From: Methylotenera sp.
Lineage (GTDB): Bacteria; Pseudomonadota; Gammaproteobacteria; Burkholderiales; Methylophilaceae
NCBI GenBank assembly: GCA_013816325.1
Contig: JACDEP010000121.1
Coordinates: 1-6,672 of the forward strand
Reading direction: 5' to 3'
Length of the DNA: 6,672 nt
Positions 1-6,025 of this stretch are shown piece by piece (within the stretch, counting starts at the first letter, position 1; every line of letters starts with the position of its first letter). A program made the translations under genes and the position numbers. Under the pieces are notes generated by a model that was not told where the DNA came from, searched no databases, and saw nothing but the letters and a program-made list of their open reading frames with translations.

Positions 1-1651
1 TCCATATACCGTTACTAATAGGAATTCCTACGGCTAACCATGCCAAACTGGTAAGCAATGGCGTTTTTTCAGCCACACCCGTCACTTCAATGGCCGTGAT
101 AGATTTTTCATGTGCTAGTTTCTTTTCAATAGCCAGCTCTTCTTCGGTCATAAAGTATTTATCGGCAACCGGTTTCACCATAAGATTTGCAATAAATCCA
201 ATGACCAGCATCACAGCTAGCACATAAAAAATCGGTGCATAGATATCGGCAAAGGGCACTTTGGTTTCCTGCCTAATATCGTGCATATAATTAACAATCC
301 CCGGGCCTACAATACCTGCTGTCGACCAAGCTGTAAGTAAGCGTCCATGAATCGCCCCTACGAACTGTGTACCGAACAGGTCTGCCAGATAAGCCGGTAT
401 AGTGGCAAACCCACCACCATACATGGACGCAATAAGGCAGAAACAAGCTACAAATAAACCTAGTGACTTAATGCCAGCGGCTTGTGAAGCAGTGATATAC
501 AACAATGCACCGAGCACGAAGAAGATAGTATAAGTGCGCTGGCGGCCAAGTTTATCTGATGCGCTAGCCCAGAAGAAGCGGCCAAAAATATTAAACAAGG
601 AAATCAAACCAACGAAGCCTGCACCGACGGCTGCGGCTGCCGCCACCAATACTTCATCTTTTTTGATATCAGCAAAACCTAGACTATATTCAGGCGTACC
701 ATGCTGAGCGATAAGGGCTCCGCCGAAAGTTTCCTGCAACATAGGAGCTGCAGCGCCAATGATGCCAATACCAGCGGACACATTCATACAAAGCACTAGC
801 CATAAGAGCCAAAATTGCGGTGTTTTATGGGCGTTGGCGAGGTGAACATGCTTACTTGCAATCATGCTGTTGCCATTGCTAATCGACGGATTCCACCCTG
901 CTGGTTTCCAACCGTTGGGTGGCACGCGATAGCCTAATGATCCACCAATCATGAACACTGCATAAATCACAGCCAAAGCAACAAATGTCTGCCAGATTCC
1001 GGGATGGCTAACACCGTTAATTTCCACTGCAAATGTCGCCATGAGCTTGGTTGCTAGAGGTGAACCTATCATCGCTCCGCCACCGAAGCCCATAATTGCC
1101 ATGCCGGTAGCCATGCCGCGTTTATCGGGGAACCACTTAATCAATGTAGAAACGGGGGAAATATAACCTAAACCCAATCCAATACCCCCAATAACACCAC
1201 TGCCCAGCCACATCATCCATAACTGATGACTGTAAATACCAAATGCAGAAATTAGCAATCCACCACACCAACAAAGCGCTGACACCAAGCCAGCTTTGCG
1301 TGGGCCTGAGCGCTCTAGCCAGCTTCCCCATAATGCCGCAGAACATCCTAGTAAAACAAAGAATAGTGTGTACATCCAACCAAGGTCAAACTGCGTCCAA
1401 TTACAGTCAGTAGCAGTAAGTGCACGTAAGGTTCCTTGTAGTTTATCGCCGAAAGTTGTTGCGCCAGCAGCGCAAGCTGCCAATGGTTTACCGTCAGCAC
1501 CAATCAATGCATTGCCGAGCGGTTTCCAGAAAACACTGAAACCATAAGCCATACCAATGGAAAGATGTACAGCCAATGCTGCCGGGGGTACCAGCCAGCG
1601 ATTGAAATTAGGATTTGCGGTAATGTGTTCTTTTGATAAATAGCTGGCCAT
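1..1651 (-). CDS. OFA-family MFS transporter (oxalate/formate antiporter-like), C-terminus off the window
   Basis: This is an inner-membrane permease of the major facilitator superfamily, expected to move small carboxylates. The substrate cannot be read from sequence. About 550 codons are visible without a stop and the frame runs off the left edge, so only the extreme C-terminus is missing. Translation starts at ATG 1651-1649 (MASYLSKEH), with AGGGG at 1657-1661 as ribosome binding site. Seen: many hydrophobic helices; an MFS motif A-like loop (GSWLERSGPRKAG); the OFA-typical WFPDKRGMATGMAIMGFGGG from residue 173; a YRVPPNGWKP segment at about 241-250 in the central loop; and a second motif A-like loop (SDKLGRQR). 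A long periplasmic insert follows TM1 (GADGKPLAACAAG then a CNW motif), as in the long OFA subgroup of about 550-560 residues; YhjX-type members are nearer 400. It is divergent from phoB and shares its upstream spacer, but a functional link is not shown. The family call is confident; the substrate is unknown. Confidence 0.92.
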   Translation of the reverse strand, partial: MASYLSKEHITANPNFNRWLVPPAALAVHLSIGMAYGFSVFWKPLGNALIGADGKPLAACAAGATTFGDKLQGTLRALTATDCNWTQFDLGWMYTLFFVLLGCSAALWGSWLERSGPRKAGLVSALCWCGGLLISAFGIYSHQLWMMWLGSGVIGGIGLGLGYISPVSTLIKWFPDKRGMATGMAIMGFGGGAMIGSPLATKLMATFAVEINGVSHPGIWQTFVALAVIYAVFMIGGSLGYRVPPNGWKPAGWNPSISNGNSMIASKHVHLANAHKTPQFWLLWLVLCMNVSAGIGIIGAAAPMLQETFGGALIAQHGTPEYSLGFADIKKDEVLVAAAAAVGAGFVGLISLFNIFGRFFWASASDKLGRQRTYTIFFVLGALLYITASQAAGIKSLGLFVACFCLIASMYGGGFATIPAYLADLFGTQFVGAIHGRLLTAWSTAGIVGPGIVNYMHDIRQETKVPFADIYAPIFYVLAVMLVIGFIANLMVKPVADKYFMTEEELAIEKKLAHEKSITAIEVTGVAEKTPLLTSLAWLAVGIPISNGIW

Positions 1652-1785
1652 ATTCACCCCTGATTTTAATTATTTAGAATAAAAGTAATTTTTTTACATA
1701 TTGTTACAAAATACAAAAAATGGCAATTGGCTTATTACATTCATGAGCATACCAATGTTATTCACTTAAAATCAAAGTTTAATAT

Positions 1786-1818
1786 TTGTCATGAATGTGT
1801 CATATTAGAGTCATAAAC
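1786..1818 (+). promoter_or_regulatory. Pho box (PhoB operator) upstream of phoB
   Basis: Three direct repeats, TTGTCAT (1786-1792), GTGTCAT (1797-1803) and GAGTCAT (1808-1814), share GTCAT at exact 11-bp intervals separated by A/T-rich tetramers. This matches the known PhoB operator of 11-bp units resembling CTGTCAT plus four bases. PhoB normally replaces the -35 element. Counting from units 1 and 2, a -10 is expected near 1814, where TAAACT (1814-1819) sits. GATTAT (1830-1835) is an alternative. It lies 48-80 bp upstream of the phoB start, so autoregulation is the straightforward inference. It also lies in the shared spacer with the divergent MFS gene, whose start is about 135 bp away. Confidence 0.82.
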
Positions 1819-1865
1819 TGTTTAGGGTTGATTATTTAAAAGCCTGACTCTAAAAAGGAAAAAAC

Positions 1866-2552
1866 ATGCCAGCAAATATATTAGTGGTTGAAGATGAACC
1901 GGCGATTCAAGAACTGCTAGCGCTCAATATTACCCAAGCAGGTCACAATGCCATGCGTGCTTTAAGTGTGGAACATGCGCAAGACCTGCTACGTGAAACT
2001 ATGCCTGATTTGATTCTATTAGATTGGATGTTGCCAGGCACCAATGGCCTGGAATTTGCACGTAAGCTTAAATCGGATGCCCTCACTAAGGCGATACCCA
2101 TCATTATGCTCACTGCACGTGGAGATGAGTACGACAAAGTACGTGGCTTAGAAGTAGGTGCCGATGACTATGTGACCAAGCCATTCAGCCCACGTGAATT
2201 GAATGCACGTATCAAGGCTGTGTTACGCCGTCGTGCCCCCCAAATGACGGATGATCCGATTGAAGTCAGCGGTCTACGCTTAGACCCCACAACCCATCGC
2301 GTGACCGGCAACAATAAAACCATCGATTTAGGCCCTACCGAATTTCGGTTGCTACATTTCTTTTTGACCAATGCCGAGCGCGTTCATACCCGTAGCCAGT
2401 TATTGGACAAGGTATGGGGCGACCGTGTATTTGTGGAAGACCGTACTGTGGATGTTCATATCCGCCGCTTACGCAATGCGCTTTCTATTTCTGGCCATGA
2501 AGACTTGATACAAACGGTGCGCGGCGCTGGCTACCGTCTTTCCGTGCAGTAA
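1866..2552 (+). CDS. phoB: Phosphate regulon response regulator PhoB
   Basis: This is an OmpR/PhoB-class cytoplasmic response regulator that, when phosphorylated by PhoR, binds Pho boxes and activates phosphate-starvation genes. At 228 residues it has the usual length. The receiver domain (about 4-122) has the acidic pair E9-D10, phospho-acceptor D53 in the PhoB-typical context LLDWMLPG, T83 and K105 in VTKPFSPREL. These key residues fall at the same numbers as in E. coli PhoB. The C-terminal winged helix (about 130-226) carries GPTEFRLLHFFL, the LLDKVWGDRVFVEDRTVDVH stretch and IRRLRNAL, which includes the recognition helix, and ends in GAGYRLS. The ATG at 1866 follows AAGGA (1855-1859) at good spacing. 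A Pho box lies upstream. phoR follows on the same strand but after a 137-bp gap with a terminator, unlike the tightly packed phoBR arrangement common in proteobacteria. Confidence 0.96.
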   Translation: MPANILVVEDEPAIQELLALNITQAGHNAMRALSVEHAQDLLRETMPDLILLDWMLPGTNGLEFARKLKSDALTKAIPIIMLTARGDEYDKVRGLEVGADDYVTKPFSPRELNARIKAVLRRRAPQMTDDPIEVSGLRLDPTTHRVTGNNKTIDLGPTEFRLLHFFLTNAERVHTRSQLLDKVWGDRVFVEDRTVDVHIRRLRNALSISGHEDLIQTVRGAGYRLSVQ

Positions 2553-2628
2553 GCGACATTCAGTTAGCTAATAAAGCTACTCTCAGCAGAATTCAGCCGG
2601 TTATTCCAAGTAAAATTTGACTTGAAAT

Positions 2629-2657
2629 TCAACAACAACTAAAGCGTGGCTTATAAT
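2629..2657 (+). promoter_or_regulatory. Candidate sigma-70 promoter for phoR inside the phoB terminator
   Basis: A perfect TATAAT (2652-2657) lies 17 bp downstream of TCAACA (2629-2634), which matches four of six bases of TTGACA. The -10 overlaps the loop and inner stem of the terminator hairpin at 2644-2667. Initiation would fall near 2664, giving a phoR leader of about 26 nt. A second -35-like TTGACT (2617-2622) has no good -10 at proper spacing. The loop is A/T-rich, so a chance TATAAT is possible. This is an inference without expression data. Confidence 0.45.
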
Positions 2658-2677
2658 TAAGTCACGCGCTTTTTTTT
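2641..2677 (+). terminator. Intrinsic terminator after phoB
   Basis: The stem GCGTGGCTTA (2644-2653) pairs with TAAGTCACGC (2658-2667) over 10 bp with one G-U wobble and a 4-nt TAAT loop. Eight T residues follow at 2670-2677. An alternative fold pairs AAAGCG (2641-2646) with CGCTTT (2667-2672), lengthening the stem with a 2-nt bulge. It starts 88 bp after the phoB stop and ends 12 bp before the phoR start, so it should limit read-through from phoB into phoR. Confidence 0.78.
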
Positions 2678-2689
2678 GAGATCAATATA

Positions 2690-4000
2690 GTGCAAGATAT
2701 CCGCTGGAACGCATTTTGGGTTGGGCTAACCCTAACGATTACTTGCCTCATTACCTGGGCCAGCACCAGTGCCACTATAGCCCTAATGATATTTGCAGCA
2801 GGAGTGGTTATTTATCTATTCAGCCATTTGTATTGGCTGCATAGACTAAACCTCTGGTTGCAGAAACCTGCACTGAATCACATGCCAAATGGCGCGGGCA
2901 TATGGGAAGATGTTTTCGCTTCTTTATATCAGGAACACCGCCGACATTCACGTAACCAAACCCAGTTAAGCACTGCCCTTGGCAGGTTCCGCCACGCTGC
3001 CAGCGCCCTGCCCGACGGCGTTGTGGTGTTGAATGCAGAAAATGAAATTGAATGGTGCAACCCACCGGCTGAAACCAAACTTGGGCTCGATCTGAAGAAA
3101 GACCAGGATCAGCCTATTACTTATTTGGTGCGCCATGGAAATTTTGTAAGCTATGTGCAGGAAGAAGATTACTCCGAACCTATCAAACTTAAATCTTGGC
3201 GCAACGCCGAAATCACCCTAGAAATCCAGCTTATTCCGTTTGGTACCAAGCAAAAATTACTGATTTGCCGTGATGTGACCCAGTTGGAAAAAATTGATGC
3301 AATGCGCCGTGACTTTATTGCCAATGTATCGCATGAACTGCGTACCCCGCTTACTGTGGTAGGCGGTTTTGTAGAAACGCTGTTAGATATGGATGGCGCG
3401 ATTCCTGATAGTACCCGTGGCTATTTCAATATGATGCAGGATCAGACCAACCGGATGCGACGGTTGATTGAAGACCTACTGACCCTTTCGCACATTGAAA
3501 GCAATGTACAGCCGCCGGAAGATACGGAAATCCAGATGTCAGCGTTGCTCAATATGTTGTTGAATGATGCCAATGCCTTAAGCCAAGGTAAGCATCAAAT
3601 CACAGTAGATGCGGATTCAAACTTGGATTTAATTGGTGCATTGGAAGAGCTGCAAAGCGCTCTGGGTAACTTGGTTAGCAATGCCATACGCTACACGCCT
3701 CAAGGAAAAATACAAATTTCGTGGAAAGTAAGAGATGACCATGCGATATTCAGCGTTAAAGATGATGGCATCGGCATAGAACAACAGCATATTGACAGGC
3801 TTACTGAGCGTTTTTACCGAGTAGATCGAGGCCGCAGCCGCGAAACTGGCGGCACTGGGCTTGGCCTTTCCATTGTTAAACACATCTTGACGCGCCATCA
3901 AGCCAGACTGGAAATCACCAGCGAACTAGGCAAAGGTAGTACATTTAGTGTAGTGTTCCCAAAAGCGCGTATCTTACAAAAACAGGTGGTACTTTTTTAA
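2690..4000 (+). CDS. phoR: Phosphate regulon sensor histidine kinase PhoR
   Basis: This inner-membrane kinase/phosphatase phosphorylates PhoB under phosphate limitation. At 436 residues it has normal length. Two hydrophobic segments (about 8-23 and 27-47) anchor the N-terminus with almost no periplasmic loop, as in PhoR, which reads the Pst transporter state rather than binding phosphate itself. A PAS domain spans about 100-200. The HisKA domain has phospho-acceptor H215 in NVSHELRTPLTVVGGFVE. The HATPase_c domain has the N box (N327 and N331, NAIRYTP), G1 box DDGIGI (358-363) and G2 box GGTGLGLSIVKHI (387-399). The start is GTG at 2690. The frame is closed upstream by TAA at 2654, and this start gives the expected short cytosolic lead before TM1. 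The ribosome binding site is weak (GAG at 2678-2680). No phoU or pst genes are in the window. The lipoprotein gene begins 15 bp downstream. Confidence 0.95.
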   Translation: MQDIRWNAFWVGLTLTITCLITWASTSATIALMIFAAGVVIYLFSHLYWLHRLNLWLQKPALNHMPNGAGIWEDVFASLYQEHRRHSRNQTQLSTALGRFRHAASALPDGVVVLNAENEIEWCNPPAETKLGLDLKKDQDQPITYLVRHGNFVSYVQEEDYSEPIKLKSWRNAEITLEIQLIPFGTKQKLLICRDVTQLEKIDAMRRDFIANVSHELRTPLTVVGGFVETLLDMDGAIPDSTRGYFNMMQDQTNRMRRLIEDLLTLSHIESNVQPPEDTEIQMSALLNMLLNDANALSQGKHQITVDADSNLDLIGALEELQSALGNLVSNAIRYTPQGKIQISWKVRDDHAIFSVKDDGIGIEQQHIDRLTERFYRVDRGRSRETGGTGLGLSIVKHILTRHQARLEITSELGKGSTFSVVFPKARILQKQVVLF

Positions 4001-4015
4001 CAGGCACTCCCCTAT

Positions 4016-4750
4016 ATGAAATCTGTGGCTAATGTCATTCCATGTCTATTGTTGTTAGCTATATTATCCGCCTGTACTACCCTCAATACTAGTTCTAACA
4101 ATACCAGACCCATCCCCGAGCAGCAAGACCGCAGCACAATCAACCAGTTAGGCAAAAGCGATTTTGACCGTATGGCTGATGTGGAATTACGTGAAACTAC
4201 AGAGAGTCTGCGCTTACTCATGGGTAAACTCTATAAGCGCAACCCTCATGAACTACAGAAAAGCACCACGGATAATGCTCAGAAAATGGTGAACTGGGTT
4301 TTTGACGGCGAAACGCAACACCATTACCAGTTTGAAGCGCTCAATAATCTGCAGGGCACTGATGCGATTTTCCTAGCTTTCAAACCCGAATATACGGGTG
4401 ACCGAGTACTCGCTTTTATCGTTGGCCTCCAGACCATGCTATACAAGGTGCATGGTTACAAAACAGACTTTTACTTTTTTGATAGGATAGACCCGCAATC
4501 CTTATACAACGTAGCGCGGAATATTGAGATTGCAGCCTGGAAGCTGTCGAATGCACGGGATGAAAATGGCATGCTTTACCTGCTTACCAACGAGATTAGT
4601 GAAAAAGATAAGAACCTGTCTTTTGAACGTGAGTTTGGCAAAATCATTGGCCGCACAGATTTGTATGCCATTGCGTTAGCAGAGAAGAAAGAACGATTTA
4701 TTTCAAGGGTGATGCAGAATCTGGCCACTGCAATGTTCCTACCCTTTTAA
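4016..4750 (+). CDS. Uncharacterised lipoprotein co-directional with phoR
   Basis: The family is not recognised with certainty. The 244-residue product has a lipoprotein signal: a short basic N-terminus, a hydrophobic stretch (about 7-18) and lipobox LSAC with C20. The +2 residue is threonine, which predicts outer-membrane sorting. A low-complexity Asn/Ser/Thr linker (about 21-35) follows. The rest looks like a soluble, largely helical domain, with notable segments SLRLLMGKLYKRNPHEL, an aromatic KTDFYFFDRIDPQSLYNVARN region and GRTDLYAIALAEKKERF near the end. No catalytic motif is obvious. The ATG lies 15 bp after the phoR stop with only a weak AGG (4002-4004) as possible Shine-Dalgarno, so translation may depend on coupling to phoR. 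Co-transcription with phoR is inferred; a role in phosphate signalling is not shown. No clear terminator was found after it. Confidence 0.85.
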   Translation: MKSVANVIPCLLLLAILSACTTLNTSSNNTRPIPEQQDRSTINQLGKSDFDRMADVELRETTESLRLLMGKLYKRNPHELQKSTTDNAQKMVNWVFDGETQHHYQFEALNNLQGTDAIFLAFKPEYTGDRVLAFIVGLQTMLYKVHGYKTDFYFFDRIDPQSLYNVARNIEIAAWKLSNARDENGMLYLLTNEISEKDKNLSFEREFGKIIGRTDLYAIALAEKKERFISRVMQNLATAMFLPF

Positions 4751-4782
4751 ATATCTGGAAATGACTGTGGCTTGTCTAACAA

Positions 4783-4812
4783 CCAGTGAGCTTTTATCCA
4801 GTGAGCTTTTAT
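4783..4812. repeat. Perfect 15-bp tandem duplication in the convergent spacer
   Basis: CCAGTGAGCTTTTAT occurs twice back to back (4783-4797 and 4798-4812) with no mismatch. It lies between the convergent lipoprotein gene (ends 4750) and the minus-strand gene ending at 4850. It does not form a hairpin with itself and is outside both reading frames. A recent slippage duplication is the simplest explanation; a binding-site role is possible but unsupported. Confidence 0.9.
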
Positions 4813-4849
4813 AAAGATAGTGGCAAGACAGTAAGTCGCTCTAGTACAC

Positions 4850-5308
4850 TTACAATACATATTTACTATACGTATTTACTGCCTTACTCATACTGCCCTC
4901 AGATACATTATCATGACTTGGACCCCATTTAATGGCAGTACGCTGGGTTGCCACCACGCGAGCTAGCTCTTTACCGGATTTATCAAAGAAAATCATGGCT
5001 GGTAATGAAGCTGCAGGCAAAGAGAGAGCGCTCATATAGCCTGATACCTTTTCTTTATCTGCCACCATTAGTAAAGGTAAATAGCCTTCGTTTTGCTTGA
5101 TTTGGGATGCGAGCATATATGCGGCTTCTGCTGCGACTTCGCCACGCTCGGTCAGTACCATAATCACGCCTTTTTGGCTTTCGGCAGCCTTGGTCACCAC
5201 ACTGGTATGGATATCAAAAGTCGGACTAGTTTTAGCGATTACCGTTAAAGCAGTAACAGCTAATAGGGTGCTAGCTAATATCGAGGTTCGTTTGGATAGA
5301 TTTTTCAT
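4850..5308 (-). CDS. Small exported protein, possible cysteine-free thioredoxin-like fold
   Basis: The 152-residue product starts at ATG 5308-5306, preceded by a strong AGGAGA (5315-5320) at 6-bp spacing. The N-terminus is a signal peptide: basic (K2, K6, R7), a hydrophobic core about 10-24, and a plausible cleavage after VIA at 25, giving a periplasmic protein of about 127 residues. The mature part alternates strands and helices: a strand GVIMVLT (47-53), a helix EVAAEAAYMLASQIKQ (57-72), a strand LPLLMVA (77-83), then SLPAMIFFDKSGKELARVV (101-119). That last segment resembles the cis-proline strand and following hairpin of thioredoxin folds, with P103 as the candidate proline. There is no cysteine anywhere, so a redox role is excluded and any thioredoxin fold would be non-catalytic. 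This fold assignment is inference; function is unknown. It appears monocistronic, convergent with the upstream lipoprotein gene. Confidence 0.8.
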   Translation of the reverse strand: MKNLSKRTSILASTLLAVTALTVIAKTSPTFDIHTSVVTKAAESQKGVIMVLTERGEVAAEAAYMLASQIKQNEGYLPLLMVADKEKVSGYMSALSLPAASLPAMIFFDKSGKELARVVATQRTAIKWGPSHDNVSEGSMSKAVNTYSKYVL

Positions 5309-5493
5309 GCTATATCTCCTAAATAAACAATTTCGGATGTAATAATGTCCTATACATATAAACCCTTCGCTAATAGCAGTTCAACTAAAGTTGTTTAACT
5401 GGCTCGAGAAACCAAGAGTTTTATTACGCTTTAAAACATTTACTACATTGGCGATAAGCTTAAGCCGTGCCAGTGACAAATCTGAGACATCCA

Positions 5494-5531
5494 AATTAAA
5501 TTTAGATGACATTGCAAACCAATTAAATTTA
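5494..5531. repeat. Two direct AATTAAATTTA repeats
   Basis: AATTAAATTTA occurs at 5494-5504 and 5521-5531, with starts 27 bp apart, each preceded by CCA or CC. The second copy contains the perfect palindrome TTAAATTTAA (5523-5532). The spacing is not an integral number of helical turns and the bases are low complexity, so a regulator site is only a weak possibility. Confidence 0.4.
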
Positions 5532-5582
5532 AGTCGTTGTTTACAAATCAATAATTAAATGTTATCCGTTTCCGCCTCGCAT

Positions 5583-5614
5583 GCTAGTTGCGGCTGGCAT
5601 CGCAACCGGGTAGC
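5583..5614. other. Imperfect GC-rich hairpin in the spacer
   Basis: GTTGCG (5587-5592) pairs with CGCAAC (5601-5606) around an 8-nt loop. The outer GCTA (5583-5586) and TAGC (5611-5614) extend the stem across a CGGG bulge (5607-5610). On the plus strand GACTTTTATTATTTTG follows, loosely like a terminator tail, but no plus-strand gene precedes it. It could be the 3' end of an unseen small RNA, a REP-like element or chance. Confidence 0.4.
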
Positions 5615-5634
5615 GACTTTTATTATTTTGCACC

Positions 5635-5664
5635 AATAAAAAGCCGCTTGGTTACAGCGGCTTT
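5635..5664 (-). terminator. Intrinsic terminator of the lipoprotein operon
   Basis: Read on the minus strand, AAAGCCGCT (5664-5656) pairs perfectly over 9 bp with AGCGGCTTT (5648-5640) around a 7-nt loop, and the T-run continues as TTATT. It lies 28 bp beyond the stop of the 96-residue lipoprotein gene. Little T-tract exists on the plus-strand side, so it acts mainly for minus-strand transcripts. Confidence 0.85.
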
Positions 5665-5691
5665 CATACAAGTCTAACAATCAAGTAAATA

Positions 5692-5982
5692 TTAATCTGA
5701 AGCTTTTGCTTTTATATCTTGAACCTTCTCTTTGGCAGCATTTTTAAACTCTTCTGCTGCTTCATCCGTGGCTTTAGCAGTTTCTATCGCAGTCTCTTTC
5801 GCAGCTTCTGCTGTTGCATTAGCGGCATCTTTTGCTGCGTCGACAGTTCTGTCCTTGAATTCAATTGCAGCAGCTTTAGCCGCCGCTGCATTATCGGCAG
5901 AAGCTTCTTCTACTTTTTTACAAGCCGTCCCCAAACTTGCTATTATCACGGCAAGTAAAAGTGTTTTAAGCAATTTATTCAT
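5692..5982 (-). CDS. Small lipoprotein with LEA-like 11-residue repeats
   Basis: The 96-residue product starts at ATG 5982-5980, after GGGAGAG at 5987-5993. The signal peptide (K3, K6, hydrophobic 8-17) ends in lipobox LGTAC with C21; K22-K23 follow. The mature chain is about one-third alanine, with Lys, Glu, Asp and Thr and no aromatic residue except F42 and F79. Four consecutive 11-residue units are visible: TVDAAKDAANA (46-56), TAEAAKETAIE (57-67), TAKATDEAAEE (68-78) and FKNAAKEKVQD (79-89). The second is close to the TAQAAKEKAGE repeat known from group 3 LEA proteins. This predicts an amphipathic helix, or a chain unfolded until dried or membrane-bound, tethered to the outer membrane. 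It lies 43 bp downstream of the OmpA-like lipoprotein gene on the same strand and ahead of a terminator, so the two probably form an operon. A stress or membrane-protective role is inference; it could instead be an Lpp-like structural helix. Confidence 0.88.
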   Translation of the reverse strand: MNKLLKTLLLAVIIASLGTACKKVEEASADNAAAAKAAAIEFKDRTVDAAKDAANATAEAAKETAIETAKATDEAAEEFKNAAKEKVQDIKAKASD

Positions 5983-6025
5983 TTAACTCTCCCATTTTTT
6001 ATATTTTATAATAACTGCTAATTCG

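Larger units (their letters stand above)
5309..5691. other. AT-rich 383-bp intergenic spacer without a supported gene
   Basis: No reading frame here has both a plausible start and a ribosome binding site. Seen: the AGGAGA site of the minus-strand gene (5315-5320); a weak candidate promoter for that gene on the minus strand (TTGAAC at 5379-5384, then TTATAT at 5356-5361 with a 17-bp spacer); a short palindrome CAAC-TAAA-GTTG (5382-5393) overlapping that -35; paired AATTAAATTTA repeats; a GC-richer hairpin at 5583-5614; and a minus-strand terminator at 5635-5664. A small RNA cannot be excluded. Confidence 0.6.

Noticed and set aside
1137..1547. Open frames on both strands within 1137-1547
   Set aside because: Both lie inside the well-supported MFS gene. 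They show no family features and no start signals.
1943..2371. Minus-strand open frames of 64 and 67 codons
   Set aside because: They are antisense to phoB, whose coding is unambiguous. The products are composition artefacts.
2820..3901. Minus-strand open frames of 81 and 90 codons
   Set aside because: They are antisense to phoR, with no recognisable domain and no ribosome binding site.
4012..4221. Minus-strand open frame of 69 codons
   Set aside because: It is antisense to the start of the lipoprotein gene, whose signal peptide and lipobox are clear.
4831..4853. Inverted repeat GTAAGT / ACTTAC as a terminator
   Set aside because: The stem is only 6 bp with an 11-nt loop, it overlaps the stop codon of the minus-strand gene, and no T-run follows on either strand.
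5097..5342. Plus-strand open frame of 81 codons
   Set aside because: It is antisense to the exported protein, which has a strong ribosome binding site and signal peptide.
5345..5398. Possible 17-codon plus-strand peptide
   Set aside because: There is no ribosome binding site and it overlaps the upstream region of the minus-strand gene. Such short frames are expected by chance.
5719..5986. Two overlapping plus-strand open frames of 79 and 84 codons
   Set aside because: They are antisense to the alanine-rich lipoprotein gene. Its repetitive GCN-type codons keep the opposite frames open, giving Ala/Ser- or Phe/Cys-rich low-complexity products without ribosome binding sites.
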